DNA from: Streptomyces scabichelini
GTDB taxonomy: Bacteria > Actinomycetota > Actinomycetes > Streptomycetales > Streptomycetaceae
NCBI RefSeq assembly: GCF_011045015.1
Contig: NZ_JAAKZY010000034.1
Location: 1 to 62,197 of the forward strand
Reading direction: 5' to 3'
DNA length: 62,197 nucleotides
The first letter of the stretch is position 1. Every line of letters begins with the position of its first letter. The notes beneath the pieces were generated by a model, which worked only from the letters and a program-made list of their open reading frames with translations, was not told the origin of the DNA and did not search any database. This document shows, piece by piece, positions 51,657 to 60,524 of the stretch. Position numbers and translations under genes: made by a program.

Positions 51657-51938
51657 ATGAACGAGGATGTGCGGCTCGTGGCGTGGGTACGCGGAAGCGT
51701 CCAAGGTGTGGGTTTCCGCTGGTTCACGCGTGCCAAGGCGCTGGAGATCGGCGGCCTGAGTGGCTTTGCTCTCAATTTGCCGGACGGACGGGTCCAGGTG
51801 GTCGCGGAGGGCCCGCGGGCCGGATGCGAGGGACTGCTCGACTGGCTGCGCGGGGACGACACACCCGGCCGCGTCGACGGAGTCACTGAGATTTGGGACA
51901 CGCCCCGGGGCGGTTACGACGGCTTCGCCATCCGCTGA
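51657..51938 (+). CDS. acyP: Acylphosphatase
   Basis: Protein of 93 residues hydrolysing carboxyl-phosphate bonds. The signature [18 protein letters not shown] carries the catalytic Arg (second R) near residue 21, and [18 protein letters not shown] carries the catalytic Asn. Length is standard. TAGCGT (51645-51650) lies six bases before ATG 51657 and no ribosome site is visible, so it is probably leaderless. It is divergent from the CAP gene. Confidence 0.95.
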   Translation: MNEDVRLVAWVRGSVQGVGFRWFTRAKALEIGGLSGFALNLPDGRVQVVAEGPRAGCEGLLDWLRGDDTPGRVDGVTEIWDTPRGGYDGFAIR

Positions 51939-52330
51939 GATCCACTGCCGGTCGGCGCCCACAACACCGCAGGCCGGGGGCGCGGGGCAGGCTCCGGGCA
52001 CCTGCCCCGGGCAGAAACCGCCTGGTTGTTGCCAAGAACCGCTTGCCGTGGCAGGCTCGCGAGGTAAGGATGATCTCTACGCCCTCAGGGCCCCGAAGGA
52101 GAGGCAGCGCCGCCCGTTTTCAGGCCGCGCGCCCAGGGTTGCCCGCCAATACGGGGCGTGATCGTGTTGACCGTCAAACTTTTTGGTGAGACGCTGAAAG
52201 CCCCGCGCACCTTAGCTGTTTGGCATGTAAGAACGGCAGCAACAACTGAACAGTGCCAAGCACTACGGGTGCGATTCCCTCACGACCCACACCGCTTCGG
52301 TCGGTCACTCAGTGTGGAGGACCATCCATC
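51939..52330 (+). other. Leader region of the small coiled-coil gene, structured near the ribosome site
   Basis: 392 bp without a supported gene. TTGACC lies at 52167-52172 inside the palindrome TTGAC-C-GTCAA. Closer to the gene are hairpins AGTGC-CAA-GCACT (52252-52264) and CCACAC (52287-52292) pairing with GTGTGG (52312-52317). The last overlaps the GGAGG ribosome site at 52316-52320. I do not recognise a known riboswitch class. Confidence 0.4.
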
Positions 52331-52534
52331 ATGGCAAAGGCGCTTCTCGGTTACGTCGGCGGCTCCGACCCGCGACTCCTCGCCGAGATGCGACGGCTCC
52401 AGCAGCGCGTCCAGGACCTGGAATCCGAGCTCGTACGGATCCAGGCCGAGAACGACGAGCTGACGGCTGCCGCTTCTCACGATCACCTTCTGGAGAGCAT
52501 CGACGTACCCCAGGCGGAGCCTGCGCTCACCTGA
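52331..52534 (+). CDS. Small coiled-coil protein, function unknown
   Basis: Protein of 67 residues. MAKALLGYVGGSDPRLLAEM is followed by a clear heptad coiled coil RLQQRVQDLESELVRIQAEN, with Leu/Val at a/d positions, and an acidic tail. It is probably a dimer. I recognise no named family, but its codon bias, GGAGG ribosome site and dedicated UUCG terminator show it is real and strongly expressed. It sits between acyP and smc. Confidence 0.85.
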   Translation: MAKALLGYVGGSDPRLLAEMRRLQQRVQDLESELVRIQAENDELTAAASHDHLLESIDVPQAEPALT

Positions 52535-52600
52535 CCACCGCACGGCAACGACGCCGCCAGTGATCAGGCTGTCCGTGTCAGCCGCTTCATTCAGTGTTGC

Positions 52601-52629
52601 AAGGGACGCTTCGGCGTCCCTTCTTTTTT
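52601..52629 (+). terminator. Canonical Rho-independent terminator
   Basis: Stem AAGGGACGC/GCGTCCCTT with a TTCG tetraloop (52601-52622), followed by CTTTTTT. This is the only textbook T-run terminator I see in the window, 66 bp after the small coiled-coil gene. Confidence 0.95.
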
Positions 52630-52709
52630 GCCCCCGCGTCTTCCCTGGCCCCCGGCGTACTCTGTCCCGCGCACTCTTTCACTCTCTTTAACGTCTGGTG
52701 TGCCCTGCA

Positions 52710-52765
52710 CGTTCATGGGTGAAACCGTTCGTTCATGGAGTGAGACAGACCCGGACGGTAGAGTC
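52710..52765 (+). promoter_or_regulatory. Direct repeats and -10 box upstream of smc
   Basis: CGTTCATGG occurs at 52710-52718 and again at 52730-52738, each followed by a GTGA(A/G)AC-like sequence. The 20-bp period puts both on one face of the helix. TAGAGT at 52759-52764 lies eight bases before GTG 52773, which suggests a leaderless smc mRNA. Confidence 0.5.
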
Positions 52766-52772
52766 CAGCGGC

Positions 52773-55700
52773 GTGCACCTCAAGGCCCTGACCCTCCGTG
52801 GGTTCAAATCGTTCGCCTCGGCGACCACTCTGCGGTTCGAGCCGGGGATCACCTGTGTCGTGGGCCCCAATGGTTCGGGCAAGTCCAATGTCGTGGACGC
52901 GCTGAGCTGGGTCATGGGCGAACAGGGCGCCAAGTCGCTGCGCGGCGGCAAGATGGAGGACGTCATCTTCGCCGGCACCACCGGGCGCCCGCCGCTCGGC
53001 CGCGCCGAGGTGTCCCTGACCATCGACAACTCCGACGGCGCCCTGCCCATCGAGTACGCCGAGGTCACCATCACGCGGATCATGTTCCGCAACGGCGGCA
53101 GCGAGTACCAGCTCAACGGCGACACCTGCCGCCTGCTGGACATCCAGGAACTGCTCTCCGACTCCGGCATCGGCCGCGAGATGCACGTCATCGTCGGCCA
53201 GGGCCAGCTCGACTCCGTCCTGCACGCCGACCCGATGGGCCGCCGCGCCTTCATCGAGGAGGCCGCGGGCGTCCTCAAACACCGCAAGCGCAAGGAGAAG
53301 GCGCTGCGGAAGCTGGACGCGATGCAGGCGAACCTCGCACGCGTGCAGGACCTGACGGACGAGCTGAGACGTCAGCTGAAGCCGCTCGGTCGGCAGGCGG
53401 CGGTCGCGCGCCGGGCAGCGGTGATCCAGGCCGACCTCCGGGACGCCCGGCTGCGCCTGCTCGCCGACGATCTCGTACGACTCCGCCAGGCGCTCCAGGC
53501 CGAAGTCGCCGACGAGGCCGCGCTCAAGGAACGCAAGGAAACGGCCGAGGCCGAGCTGAAGAAGGCGCTCCAGCGGGAGGCGCTGCTCGAGGACGAGGTG
53601 CGGCGCCTCACGCCGCGGCTCCAGCGGGCGCAGCAGACCTGGTACGAGCTGTCCCAGCTGGCCGAGCGGGTGCGCGGCACGATCTCGCTGGCCGACGCCC
53701 GGGTCAAGAGCGCGACCTCCGCACCGCCCGAGGAGCGGCGCGGACGTGATCCCGAGGACATGGAGCGCGAGGCCGCGCGGATCCGTGAGCAGGAGGCCGA
53801 GCTCGAAGCGGCCCTGGAGGCGGCCGAGCGGGCGCTGGAGGACACCGTCGCTCACCGGGCCGACCTCGAGCGCGAACTGGCGGTGGAGGAACGGCGCCTG
53901 AAGGACGTGGCCCGCGCCATCGCCGACCGCCGCGAGGGCCTCGCCCGGCTGAACGGTCAGGTCAACGCGGCCCGTTCGCGTGCCGCCTCCGCCCAGGCCG
54001 AGATCGACCGCCTCGCCTCCGCGCGGGACGAGGCCCAGGAGCGGGCCGTCGCGGCGCAGGAGGAGTACGAAGCGCTCAAGGCCGAGGTCGACGGCCTGGA
54101 CGAGGGCGACGCGGAGCTGGCCGAGCGGCACGAGGCGGCCAAGTCGGCGCTGGCCGAGGCGGAAGCAGCCCTGGCGGCGGCCCGCGAGGCGGCCACCTCC
54201 GTGGAGCGCAAGCGCGCGGCGACCCAGGCCCGCCACGAGGCCCTGGCACTCGGCCTGCGCCGCAAGGACGGCACGGGCGCCCTGCTGGGAGCGAAGGAAC
54301 GTCTCACCGGCCTGCTCGGCCCGGCCGCCGAGCTCCTGTCGGTCACCCCGGGCCATGAGGTCGCACTGGCCGCCGCCTTCGGCGCGGCCGCGGACGCCAT
54401 CGCGGTGACGACCCCGTCCTCGGCCGCCGACGCCATCCGCCTGCTCCGCAAGCAGGACGCGGGACGAGCGGCCCTCTTGCTGGCGGGGGCACCGGAGGAG
54501 GTGCGGGCCGCGGGCGACATTGCCTCCACAGACGTGTCCCCGGAGCGCAGCGGTCCTCCGTACGCCGCCGAGTTCGTCCGAGGGCCCGCTGAACTCATGC
54601 CCGCCGTACGGCGCCTGCTGAGGGGCATCGTCGTCGTGGGAACCCTCGAGGACGCCGAGGACCTCGTGTACGCGCGGCCCGATCTCACCGCCGTCACCGC
54701 CGAAGGCGACCTGCTCGGGGCGCACTTCGCGCACGGTGGGTCGGCAGGGGCGCCGAGTCTGCTCGAAGTGCAGGCGTCCGTCGACGAGGCCGCCGACGAG
54801 CTCGAAGAACTCGCCGTGCGATGCGAGGAGTTGACCGAGGCGCAGCACCTCGCCGCCGAGCGGCGAAAGGAACGGGCCGCGCTCGTCGAGGAGTTGGGGG
54901 AGCGGCGGCGGGCCGGAGAGCGGGAGAGATCGGCCGTCGCCCAGCAGTTGGGGCGGCTGGCCGGGCAGGCCCGCGGGGCGGCAGGGGAGGCCGAGCGCAG
55001 CACCGCCGCGGCCGCGCGGGCGCAAGAGGCCCTCGACAGGGCCGTACAGGAAGCCGAAGAGCTGGCCGAACGGCTCGCCGTGGCCGAGGAGATGCCCGGC
55101 GAGGAGGAGCCCGACACCTCCGTACGGGACCGGCTCGCCGCGGACGGCGCCAACGCGCGGCAGACCGAGATGGAGGCCCGGCTCCAGGCGCGTACGCACG
55201 AGGAGCGCGTCAAAGGGCTGGCCGGGCGGGCCGATTCCCTGGATCGGGCCGCGCGCGCCGAACGTGAGGCACGCGCGCGTGCCGAGCAGCGCAGGGCGAG
55301 ACTCAGGCACGAGGCCGCCGTCGCCGAGGCTGTCGCCTCCGGCGCCCGGCAGCTTCTCGCGCACGTCGAGGTCTCGGTGGGCCGGGCCGATGAAGAGCGC
55401 ACCGCCGCCGAGAGCGCCAAGGCGCTGAGGGAACAGGATCTCGTCGCCGCCCGCACCGCGGGGCGGGACCTCAAGGCCGAACTCGACAAACTCACGGATT
55501 CGGTACACCGCGGCGAGGTGCTCGGCGCCGAGAAACGGCTGCGGATCGAGCAGTTGGAGTCGAAGGCGCTGGAAGAGCTCGGTGTGGAACCTGCGGGTCT
55601 CGTGGCCGACTACGGCCCTGACCAGCTTGTGCCGCCCTCGCTCGCCGCCGAGGGCGAGGAACTGCCGGATGACCCCGAGCACCCGCGCAACCAGCCCCGG

Positions 55701-56354
55701 CCGTTCGTCCGCGCCGAGCAGGAGAAGCGGCTCAAGTCCGCCGAGCGGGCCTACCAGCAGCTCGGCAAGGTCAACCCGCTGGCCCTGGAGGAGTTCGCCG
55801 CGTTGGAGGAACGCCACAAGTTCCTCAGCGAGCAGCTGGAAGACCTCAAGAAGACGCGCGCGGATCTTCTACAGGTGGTGAAAGAGGTCGACGAGCGCGT
55901 CGAACAGGTCTTCACCGAGGCGTTCTGGGACACGGCCCGGGAGTTCGAGGGAGTCTTCAGCCGGCTGTTCCCCGGCGGGGACGGTCGGCTGATCCTGACC
56001 GATCCCGACAACATGCTCACCACGGGCGTGGATGTGGAGGCCAGGCCTCCGGGTAAGAAGGTCAAGCGCCTCAGCCTGCTGTCCGGCGGCGAGCGCTCAC
56101 TCACCGCCGTGGCGATGCTCGTGTCGATCTTCAAGGCGCGGCCCAGCCCGTTCTACGTGATGGACGAGGTCGAGGCGGCGCTCGACGACACCAACCTGCA
56201 GCGGCTCATCCGGATCATGCAGGAGCTGCAGGAGGCCTCGCAGCTGATCGTGATCACCCATCAGAAGCGCACGATGGAGGTCGCCGACGCGCTGTACGGC
56301 GTGTCCATGCAGGGCGACGGGGTGTCGAAGGTCATCAGCCAGCGGCTTCGTTAG
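52773..56354 (+). CDS. smc: Chromosome segregation protein SMC
   Basis: Protein of 1193 residues. The N-terminal ATPase half has Walker A GPNGSGKSNVVDALSWVMG near residue 31. Two long coiled coils rich in Glu/Ala/Arg (about 170-500 and 680-1000) flank a hinge (LLGPAAELLSVTPGHEVALA, then AFGAAADAIAVTTP). The C-terminal half has the signature LSLLSGGERSLTAVAM near 1102 and Walker B FYVMDEVEAALDD. With ScpA/ScpB (not in this window) it organises the chromosome and aids segregation into spores. GTG 52773 gives the family N-terminus HLKALTLRGFKSFAS. Confidence 0.97.
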   Translation: MHLKALTLRGFKSFASATTLRFEPGITCVVGPNGSGKSNVVDALSWVMGEQGAKSLRGGKMEDVIFAGTTGRPPLGRAEVSLTIDNSDGALPIEYAEVTITRIMFRNGGSEYQLNGDTCRLLDIQELLSDSGIGREMHVIVGQGQLDSVLHADPMGRRAFIEEAAGVLKHRKRKEKALRKLDAMQANLARVQDLTDELRRQLKPLGRQAAVARRAAVIQADLRDARLRLLADDLVRLRQALQAEVADEAALKERKETAEAELKKALQREALLEDEVRRLTPRLQRAQQTWYELSQLAERVRGTISLADARVKSATSAPPEERRGRDPEDMEREAARIREQEAELEAALEAAERALEDTVAHRADLERELAVEERRLKDVARAIADRREGLARLNGQVNAARSRAASAQAEIDRLASARDEAQERAVAAQEEYEALKAEVDGLDEGDAELAERHEAAKSALAEAEAALAAAREAATSVERKRAATQARHEALALGLRRKDGTGALLGAKERLTGLLGPAAELLSVTPGHEVALAAAFGAAADAIAVTTPSSAADAIRLLRKQDAGRAALLLAGAPEEVRAAGDIASTDVSPERSGPPYAAEFVRGPAELMPAVRRLLRGIVVVGTLEDAEDLVYARPDLTAVTAEGDLLGAHFAHGGSAGAPSLLEVQASVDEAADELEELAVRCEELTEAQHLAAERRKERAALVEELGERRRAGERERSAVAQQLGRLAGQARGAAGEAERSTAAAARAQEALDRAVQEAEELAERLAVAEEMPGEEEPDTSVRDRLAADGANARQTEMEARLQARTHEERVKGLAGRADSLDRAARAEREARARAEQRRARLRHEAAVAEAVASGARQLLAHVEVSVGRADEERTAAESAKALREQDLVAARTAGRDLKAELDKLTDSVHRGEVLGAEKRLRIEQLESKALEELGVEPAGLVADYGPDQLVPPSLAAEGEELPDDPEHPRNQPRPFVRAEQEKRLKSAERAYQQLGKVNPLALEEFAALEERHKFLSEQLEDLKKTRADLLQVVKEVDERVEQVFTEAFWDTAREFEGVFSRLFPGGDGRLILTDPDNMLTTGVDVEARPPGKKVKRLSLLSGGERSLTAVAMLVSIFKARPSPFYVMDEVEAALDDTNLQRLIRIMQELQEASQLIVITHQKRTMEVADALYGVSMQGDGVSKVISQRLR

Positions 56355-56391
56355 CCCTGGGACGACGGGACCCGGACGTCGACGCGAGGCA

Positions 56392-56412
56392 CATGGCCAC
56401 AACGTGGCCATG
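56392..56412. terminator. Inverted repeat after smc
   Basis: Perfect arms CATGGCCAC (56392-56400) and GTGGCCATG (56404-56412) around AAC, 38 bp after the smc stop. No T-run follows, so it may be a terminator or an operator for the sugar transporter downstream. Confidence 0.5.
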
Positions 56413-56424
56413 CCATTCAAGTAC

Positions 56425-56515
56425 TGAACACAATTTCCTTACCTGCCTCTAACTTTGTTCACACCTACCCCTCTGTTGACTTCGAAACTTGAAGGCATAC
56501 TCTCGGAAACGTTGC
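56425..56515 (+). promoter_or_regulatory. glcP-type transporter control region
   Basis: TTGACT (56476-56481), 16-bp spacer and TACTCT (56498-56503) form a good vegetative promoter. GGAAACGTTGC (56505-56515), a LacI/GalR-type half-operator, covers the expected start point. Upstream, TGAACA (56425-56430) faces TGTTCA (56456-56461). The whole stretch is unusually AT-rich. Confidence 0.6.
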
Positions 56516-56579
56516 TTTTACCTTCAGGTGGGGGCGTGCCCTCACCCCGGCAGCGAGGCCGGAGGCCCGAGGAGTACCC

Positions 56580-57998
56580 GTGACCAGCACAGCGCAGGCA
56601 CCAAAGTCAGGAGCCCGAGAGGCTCATCCCGAACACCTCGGGCACGTCATCTTCATCGCGGCGGCGGCCGCGATGGGCGGCTTCCTCTTCGGCTACGACA
56701 GCGCCGTGATCAACGGTGCCGTCGAAGCCATCCGGGGCCGTTACGACATCGGCTCCGCGGCCCTGGCGCAGGTCATCGCCGTCGCCCTGATCGGCTGCGC
56801 GATCGGTGCCGCCACTGCGGGCCGGATAGCCGACCGCATCGGCCGCATCCGCTGCATGCAGATCTCGGCCGTGCTCTTCACGGTCAGCGCCGTCGGTTCC
56901 GCGCTGCCCTTCGCGCTGTGGGACCTGGCCTTCTGGCGCATCGTCGGCGGCTTCGCCATCGGCATGGCCTCTGTGATCGGCCCCGCCTACATCGCGGAGG
57001 TCGCCCCCGCCGCGTACCGCGGACGCCTCGGCTCCTTCCAGCAGGCCGCGATCGTCATCGGCATCGCCGTCTCGCAGCTCGTCAACTGGGCCATCCTGAA
57101 CGCCGCGGGCGGCGACCAACGCGGCACACTGCTGGGCCTGGAGGCCTGGCAGATCATGCTCGGCGTGATGGTCATCCCGGCCGTCCTGTACGGCCTGCTC
57201 TCCTTCGCGATCCCCGAGTCGCCCCGCTACCTCATCTCCGCAGGCAAGGAGACCCGCGCCCGCGAGGTGCTGAAGGAGGTCGAGGGCGACAACGTCGACC
57301 TGGACGCCCGCGTCGCCGAGATCGAGCACGCCATGAAGAGCGAGCACAAGTCGACCTTCAAGGACCTGCTCGGCGGCAGCTTCTTCTTCAGGCCGATCAT
57401 CTGGATCGGCATCGGCCTCTCCGTCTTCCAGCAGTTCGTCGGCATCAACGTCGCGTTCTACTACTCCTCGACGCTGTGGCAGTCGGTCGGCGTCGACCCG
57501 ACGGAGTCGTTCTTCTACTCCTTCACGACGTCGATCATCAACATCGTCGGCACCGTGATCGCCATGATCTTCGTCGACCGCATCGGCCGCAGGCCGCTCG
57601 CACTCATCGGCTCCGTGGGCATGGTCGCCGGTCTCGCCCTGGAGGCCTGGGCCTTCTCCTTCGACCTCGTCGACGGCAAGCTGCCGGCCACCCAGGGCTG
57701 GGTCGCGCTGATCGCCGCCCACGTGTTCGTCCTGTTCTTCGCCCTCTCCTGGGGTGTCGTCGTCTGGGTCTTCCTCGGTGAGATGTTCCCGAACAACATC
57801 CGCGCCGCCGCCCTCGGCGTCGCCGCCTCCGCGCAGTGGATCGCCAACTGGGCCATCACCGCGAGCTTCCCGTCCCTGGCCGACTGGAACCTCTCCATGA
57901 CCTACGTGATCTACACGGTCTTCGCCGCCCTCTCGATCCCCTTCGTGCTCAAGTTCGTGAAGGAGACCAAGGGCAAGGCGCTGGAGGAGATGGGCTAG
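56580..57998 (+). CDS. glcP: Major facilitator sugar:proton symporter (GlcP-like glucose permease)
   Basis: Protein of 472 residues with twelve predicted membrane helices. Sugar-porter signatures: GGFLFGYDSAVINGAV in helix 1, GRIADRIGRIRCM after helix 2, PESPRYLI after helix 6, QQFVGINVAFYYSSTLWQS in helix 7, and DRIGRRPLALIG after helix 8. It matches the Streptomyces GlcP glucose permease in sequence style and in position between smc and ftsY, as I recall. GTG 56580, with GAGGAG upstream. The control region carries a vegetative promoter with a LacI-type site. Confidence 0.9.
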   Translation: MTSTAQAPKSGAREAHPEHLGHVIFIAAAAAMGGFLFGYDSAVINGAVEAIRGRYDIGSAALAQVIAVALIGCAIGAATAGRIADRIGRIRCMQISAVLFTVSAVGSALPFALWDLAFWRIVGGFAIGMASVIGPAYIAEVAPAAYRGRLGSFQQAAIVIGIAVSQLVNWAILNAAGGDQRGTLLGLEAWQIMLGVMVIPAVLYGLLSFAIPESPRYLISAGKETRAREVLKEVEGDNVDLDARVAEIEHAMKSEHKSTFKDLLGGSFFFRPIIWIGIGLSVFQQFVGINVAFYYSSTLWQSVGVDPTESFFYSFTTSIINIVGTVIAMIFVDRIGRRPLALIGSVGMVAGLALEAWAFSFDLVDGKLPATQGWVALIAAHVFVLFFALSWGVVVWVFLGEMFPNNIRAAALGVAASAQWIANWAITASFPSLADWNLSMTYVIYTVFAALSIPFVLKFVKETKGKALEEMG

Positions 57999-58027
57999 GC
58001 CACAGGCCGGACAGGCCCCAGGCCAGG

Positions 58028-58071
58028 TCTCGTAAAGAGGCTCTCGATGCCTCGTGAAGAGGCCCTCGATC
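58028..58071 (+). repeat. Tandem 22-bp direct repeat after the sugar transporter
   Basis: Units 58028-58049 and 58050-58071 share 18 of 22 bases (CTCGTAAAGAGGCTCTCGAT and CTCGTGAAGAGGCCCTCGAT). Each unit contains a short AGAGGC...CTCG fold-back. It lies in the convergent gap before the monooxygenase gene. Confidence 0.7.
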
Positions 58072-58134
58072 GCGAGGAGACGGGCCAAGCCCCCGCTGCC
58101 CCTCTCCTCGTCCCGTAAGGCGTACCGCCCCGGC

Positions 58135-59124
58135 TCAGCCCTCGTGGTCCTCGAGGTTCTTGAGCCGGGGCAGTACGTTTTCGCAGAACAGATGCATGCT
58201 GCGCCAGCCCTCGTCGACCGGCATCCCACCCGAGAGCGGATGCAATACGTAGTTGTCGAGGCCCTGCGCCAGACACTCGTCCGGCGTCACGATCCGGTAC
58301 ACGCCCTCCGCGCGCAGCTCGTCGACCGTCGTGGCCCCCGACTTCACCGCGGAACGGATGTCGCCGGACTGCCAGGACGCGTACGTCCGCGCCTCGTGCA
58401 GAAAGTGCTCGCCGTGCTCGGCCCACACGCGGTCCGGGTCCTCGGCGAGGTGCAGCAGCGGGGTCACGGCCGGAGGCATCATGGTCCAGCCCTCCGTGCC
58501 GTATTCAACAAGGCGCTCCTTGTAGTACGCCTCCAGCTCCGGCAGATGCGCGCTCGGGAAGAACGGCAGCCCGAGCCGGGCGGCACGCCGGGCCGCCGCC
58601 TTCGAGGAGCCGCCGACCAGCAGCAGCGGATGGGGAGCGGAGTACGGGCGCGGGGTGATCCGTACCGTACGGCCGCGGTACTCGAACTCCTCGCCCGTCC
58701 AGGCCTTGAGCAGCGTCTCCAGCAGCTCGTCCTGGAGCTTGCCGCGCCGCTTCCACTCGACGTCGAAGAGCGCGTACTCCTCGGGCCGGTAGCCGATCCC
58801 CGCGACCGTCACCAGACGGCCGCCGCTGAGCAGGTCCAGTACGGCGATCTCCTCGGCCAGCCGCAGCGGATCGTGCAGCGGGCCGATGATCGCCGAGACC
58901 GTGACCGCGATCCGGCGCGTGGCGCCGAAGACCGCGCCCGCGAAGGCGAAGGGCGAGGGCAGCCAGTTGTTGGCCGCGCCGTGATGCTCCTCGGTCTGCA
59001 CGGTGGTCATCCCGCGGTCGTCGGCGTACGCGGCCATCTCCAGGGCGGCCTGGTAGCGGGCGCTGAGCGACTCGCTCGTCGCGCCGGGCTCGACCAGATT
59101 GAAACGTACGACCGTGACGGACAT
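58135..59124 (-). CDS. Luciferase-like (LLM class) flavin-dependent oxidoreductase
   Basis: Protein of 329 residues, TIM-barrel bacterial-luciferase family. Markers are VQTEEHHGAANNWLPSPFAF near residue 45, DPLRLAEEIAVLDLLSGGRL and VAGIGYRPEEY near 110, and PHPLLLVGGSSKAAARRAAR near 185. It uses reduced flavin, or possibly F420; cofC in this window shows that F420 can be made. Substrate is unknown. ATG 59124 has GGAGG upstream; an earlier in-frame start would add an unlikely Pro-rich leader. It is divergent from ftsY. Confidence 0.9.
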   Translation of the reverse strand: MSVTVVRFNLVEPGATSESLSARYQAALEMAAYADDRGMTTVQTEEHHGAANNWLPSPFAFAGAVFGATRRIAVTVSAIIGPLHDPLRLAEEIAVLDLLSGGRLVTVAGIGYRPEEYALFDVEWKRRGKLQDELLETLLKAWTGEEFEYRGRTVRITPRPYSAPHPLLLVGGSSKAAARRAARLGLPFFPSAHLPELEAYYKERLVEYGTEGWTMMPPAVTPLLHLAEDPDRVWAEHGEHFLHEARTYASWQSGDIRSAVKSGATTVDELRAEGVYRIVTPDECLAQGLDNYVLHPLSGGMPVDEGWRSMHLFCENVLPRLKNLEDHEG

Positions 59125-59326
59125 GGCGGGTCCTCCTTCGGGCGGGTGCCGGAGAAGGGGGACGGTAGCTGACGGGGCGTCAGACGGCCATAGCGGCGGC
59201 AGCACGACGCCGCGCCGCGGCGACGACCGGGGTCATGCCCCGGATGCGCCTCGCGCGCCCTGACGACGCACACCCCCTGAGCGGAGAACGGACGGCGGGT
59301 GGAGGGTCACGCATACTGGGTGCGTT

Positions 59327-60523
59327 ATGGAAATCGTCATCCTTCTTGTAGTCATCGCCGTGGTCGTGATCGGCGCGCTCGGCGGGCTCGTCGTCGGCAG
59401 CCGCAAGCGGAAGCAGCCGCCCCCGCCGCCCCCCGCCACGCCCGACATCACCGCCCCTCCGGCCGAGCCGCACGTCGGCGACGAAGCCGAGACGCCGCGC
59501 GAAGAACCGCGCCGCACGATCGAGGAGGTGGATCTTCCGGACGCCTCGGGGGCCGTCGCCGTCGAGGAACGCCCGGCCGCACCCGAGATCGAGATCCCGG
59601 AGCCGACCGCCGGGCGCCTGGTGCGTCTGCGCGCCCGGCTCTCCCGCTCGCAGAACGCGCTCGGCAAGGGGCTGCTCACGCTGCTCTCGCGCGAGCACCT
59701 CGACGAGGACACCTGGGAGGAGATCGAGGACACGCTGCTCACCGCCGATGTCGGAGTGCAGCCCACCCAGGAGCTGGTCGAGCGGCTGCGCGAGCGTGTG
59801 AAGGTGCTCGGCACCCGTACGCCCGATGAACTGCGCGGCCTGCTGCGCGAGGAGCTGCTCACCCTTCTCGTGCCCGACTTCGACCGCACCGTGAACACCG
59901 AGTCCGGCCTGGACACCCCGGGCATCGTGATGGTCGTCGGGGTGAACGGCACCGGCAAGACCACCACCACCGGCAAGCTCGCGCGCGTGCTCGTCGCCGA
60001 CGGCAAGCATGTCGTGCTGGGCGCGGCCGACACCTTCCGTGCCGCTGCTGCCGAGCAGCTTCAGACCTGGGGCGAGCGCGTGGGTGCCAGCACCGTGCGT
60101 GGCCCCGAGGGCGGCGACCCCGCGTCCATCGCCTTCGACGCCGTCAAGGAAGGCATCGAGAAGGGTGCCGATGCCGTCCTGATCGACACCGCCGGGCGAC
60201 TGCACACCAAGACCGGCCTCATGGACGAGCTCGGCAAGGTCAAGCGCGTCGTCGAGAAGCACGCACCGCTCGACGAGGTGCTGCTCGTGCTGGACGCCAC
60301 CACCGGTCAGAACGGTCTGGTGCAGGCCCGTGTCTTCGCCGAGGTCGTCGACATCACCGGCATCGTCCTGACCAAGCTCGACGGCACGGCCAAGGGCGGC
60401 ATCGTCATCGCCGTCCAGCGGGAGCTGGGCGTACCCGTCAAGCTCGTCGGCCTCGGCGAGGGCGCGGACGACCTGGCGCCGTTCGAGCCGGAGGCGTTCG
60501 TTGACGCTCTTATCGGAGAGTGA
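59327..60523 (+). CDS. ftsY: Signal recognition particle receptor FtsY
   Basis: Protein of 398 residues. The N-terminal membrane helix EIVILLVVIAVVVIGALGGL (residues 2-21) is followed by a Pro/Glu-rich acidic linker (A domain). The NG GTPase follows: G1 GVNGTGKTTTTGKLA near 204, G3 DTAGR near 287, G4 TKLDG near 349, and the closing LGEGADDLAPFEPEAFVDAL. It docks SRP-ribosome complexes at the membrane. CATACT lies nine bases before ATG 59327, and no strong ribosome site is visible. A perfect 22-bp palindrome follows the stop. Confidence 0.97.
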   Translation: MEIVILLVVIAVVVIGALGGLVVGSRKRKQPPPPPPATPDITAPPAEPHVGDEAETPREEPRRTIEEVDLPDASGAVAVEERPAAPEIEIPEPTAGRLVRLRARLSRSQNALGKGLLTLLSREHLDEDTWEEIEDTLLTADVGVQPTQELVERLRERVKVLGTRTPDELRGLLREELLTLLVPDFDRTVNTESGLDTPGIVMVVGVNGTGKTTTTGKLARVLVADGKHVVLGAADTFRAAAAEQLQTWGERVGASTVRGPEGGDPASIAFDAVKEGIEKGADAVLIDTAGRLHTKTGLMDELGKVKRVVEKHAPLDEVLLVLDATTGQNGLVQARVFAEVVDITGIVLTKLDGTAKGGIVIAVQRELGVPVKLVGLGEGADDLAPFEPEAFVDALIGE

Positions 60524-60524
60524 C

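Noticed and set aside
52713..55817. Minus-strand open frame of 1034 codons opposite smc
   Set aside because: No recognisable domain, and smc on the plus strand has all family motifs over the same bases.
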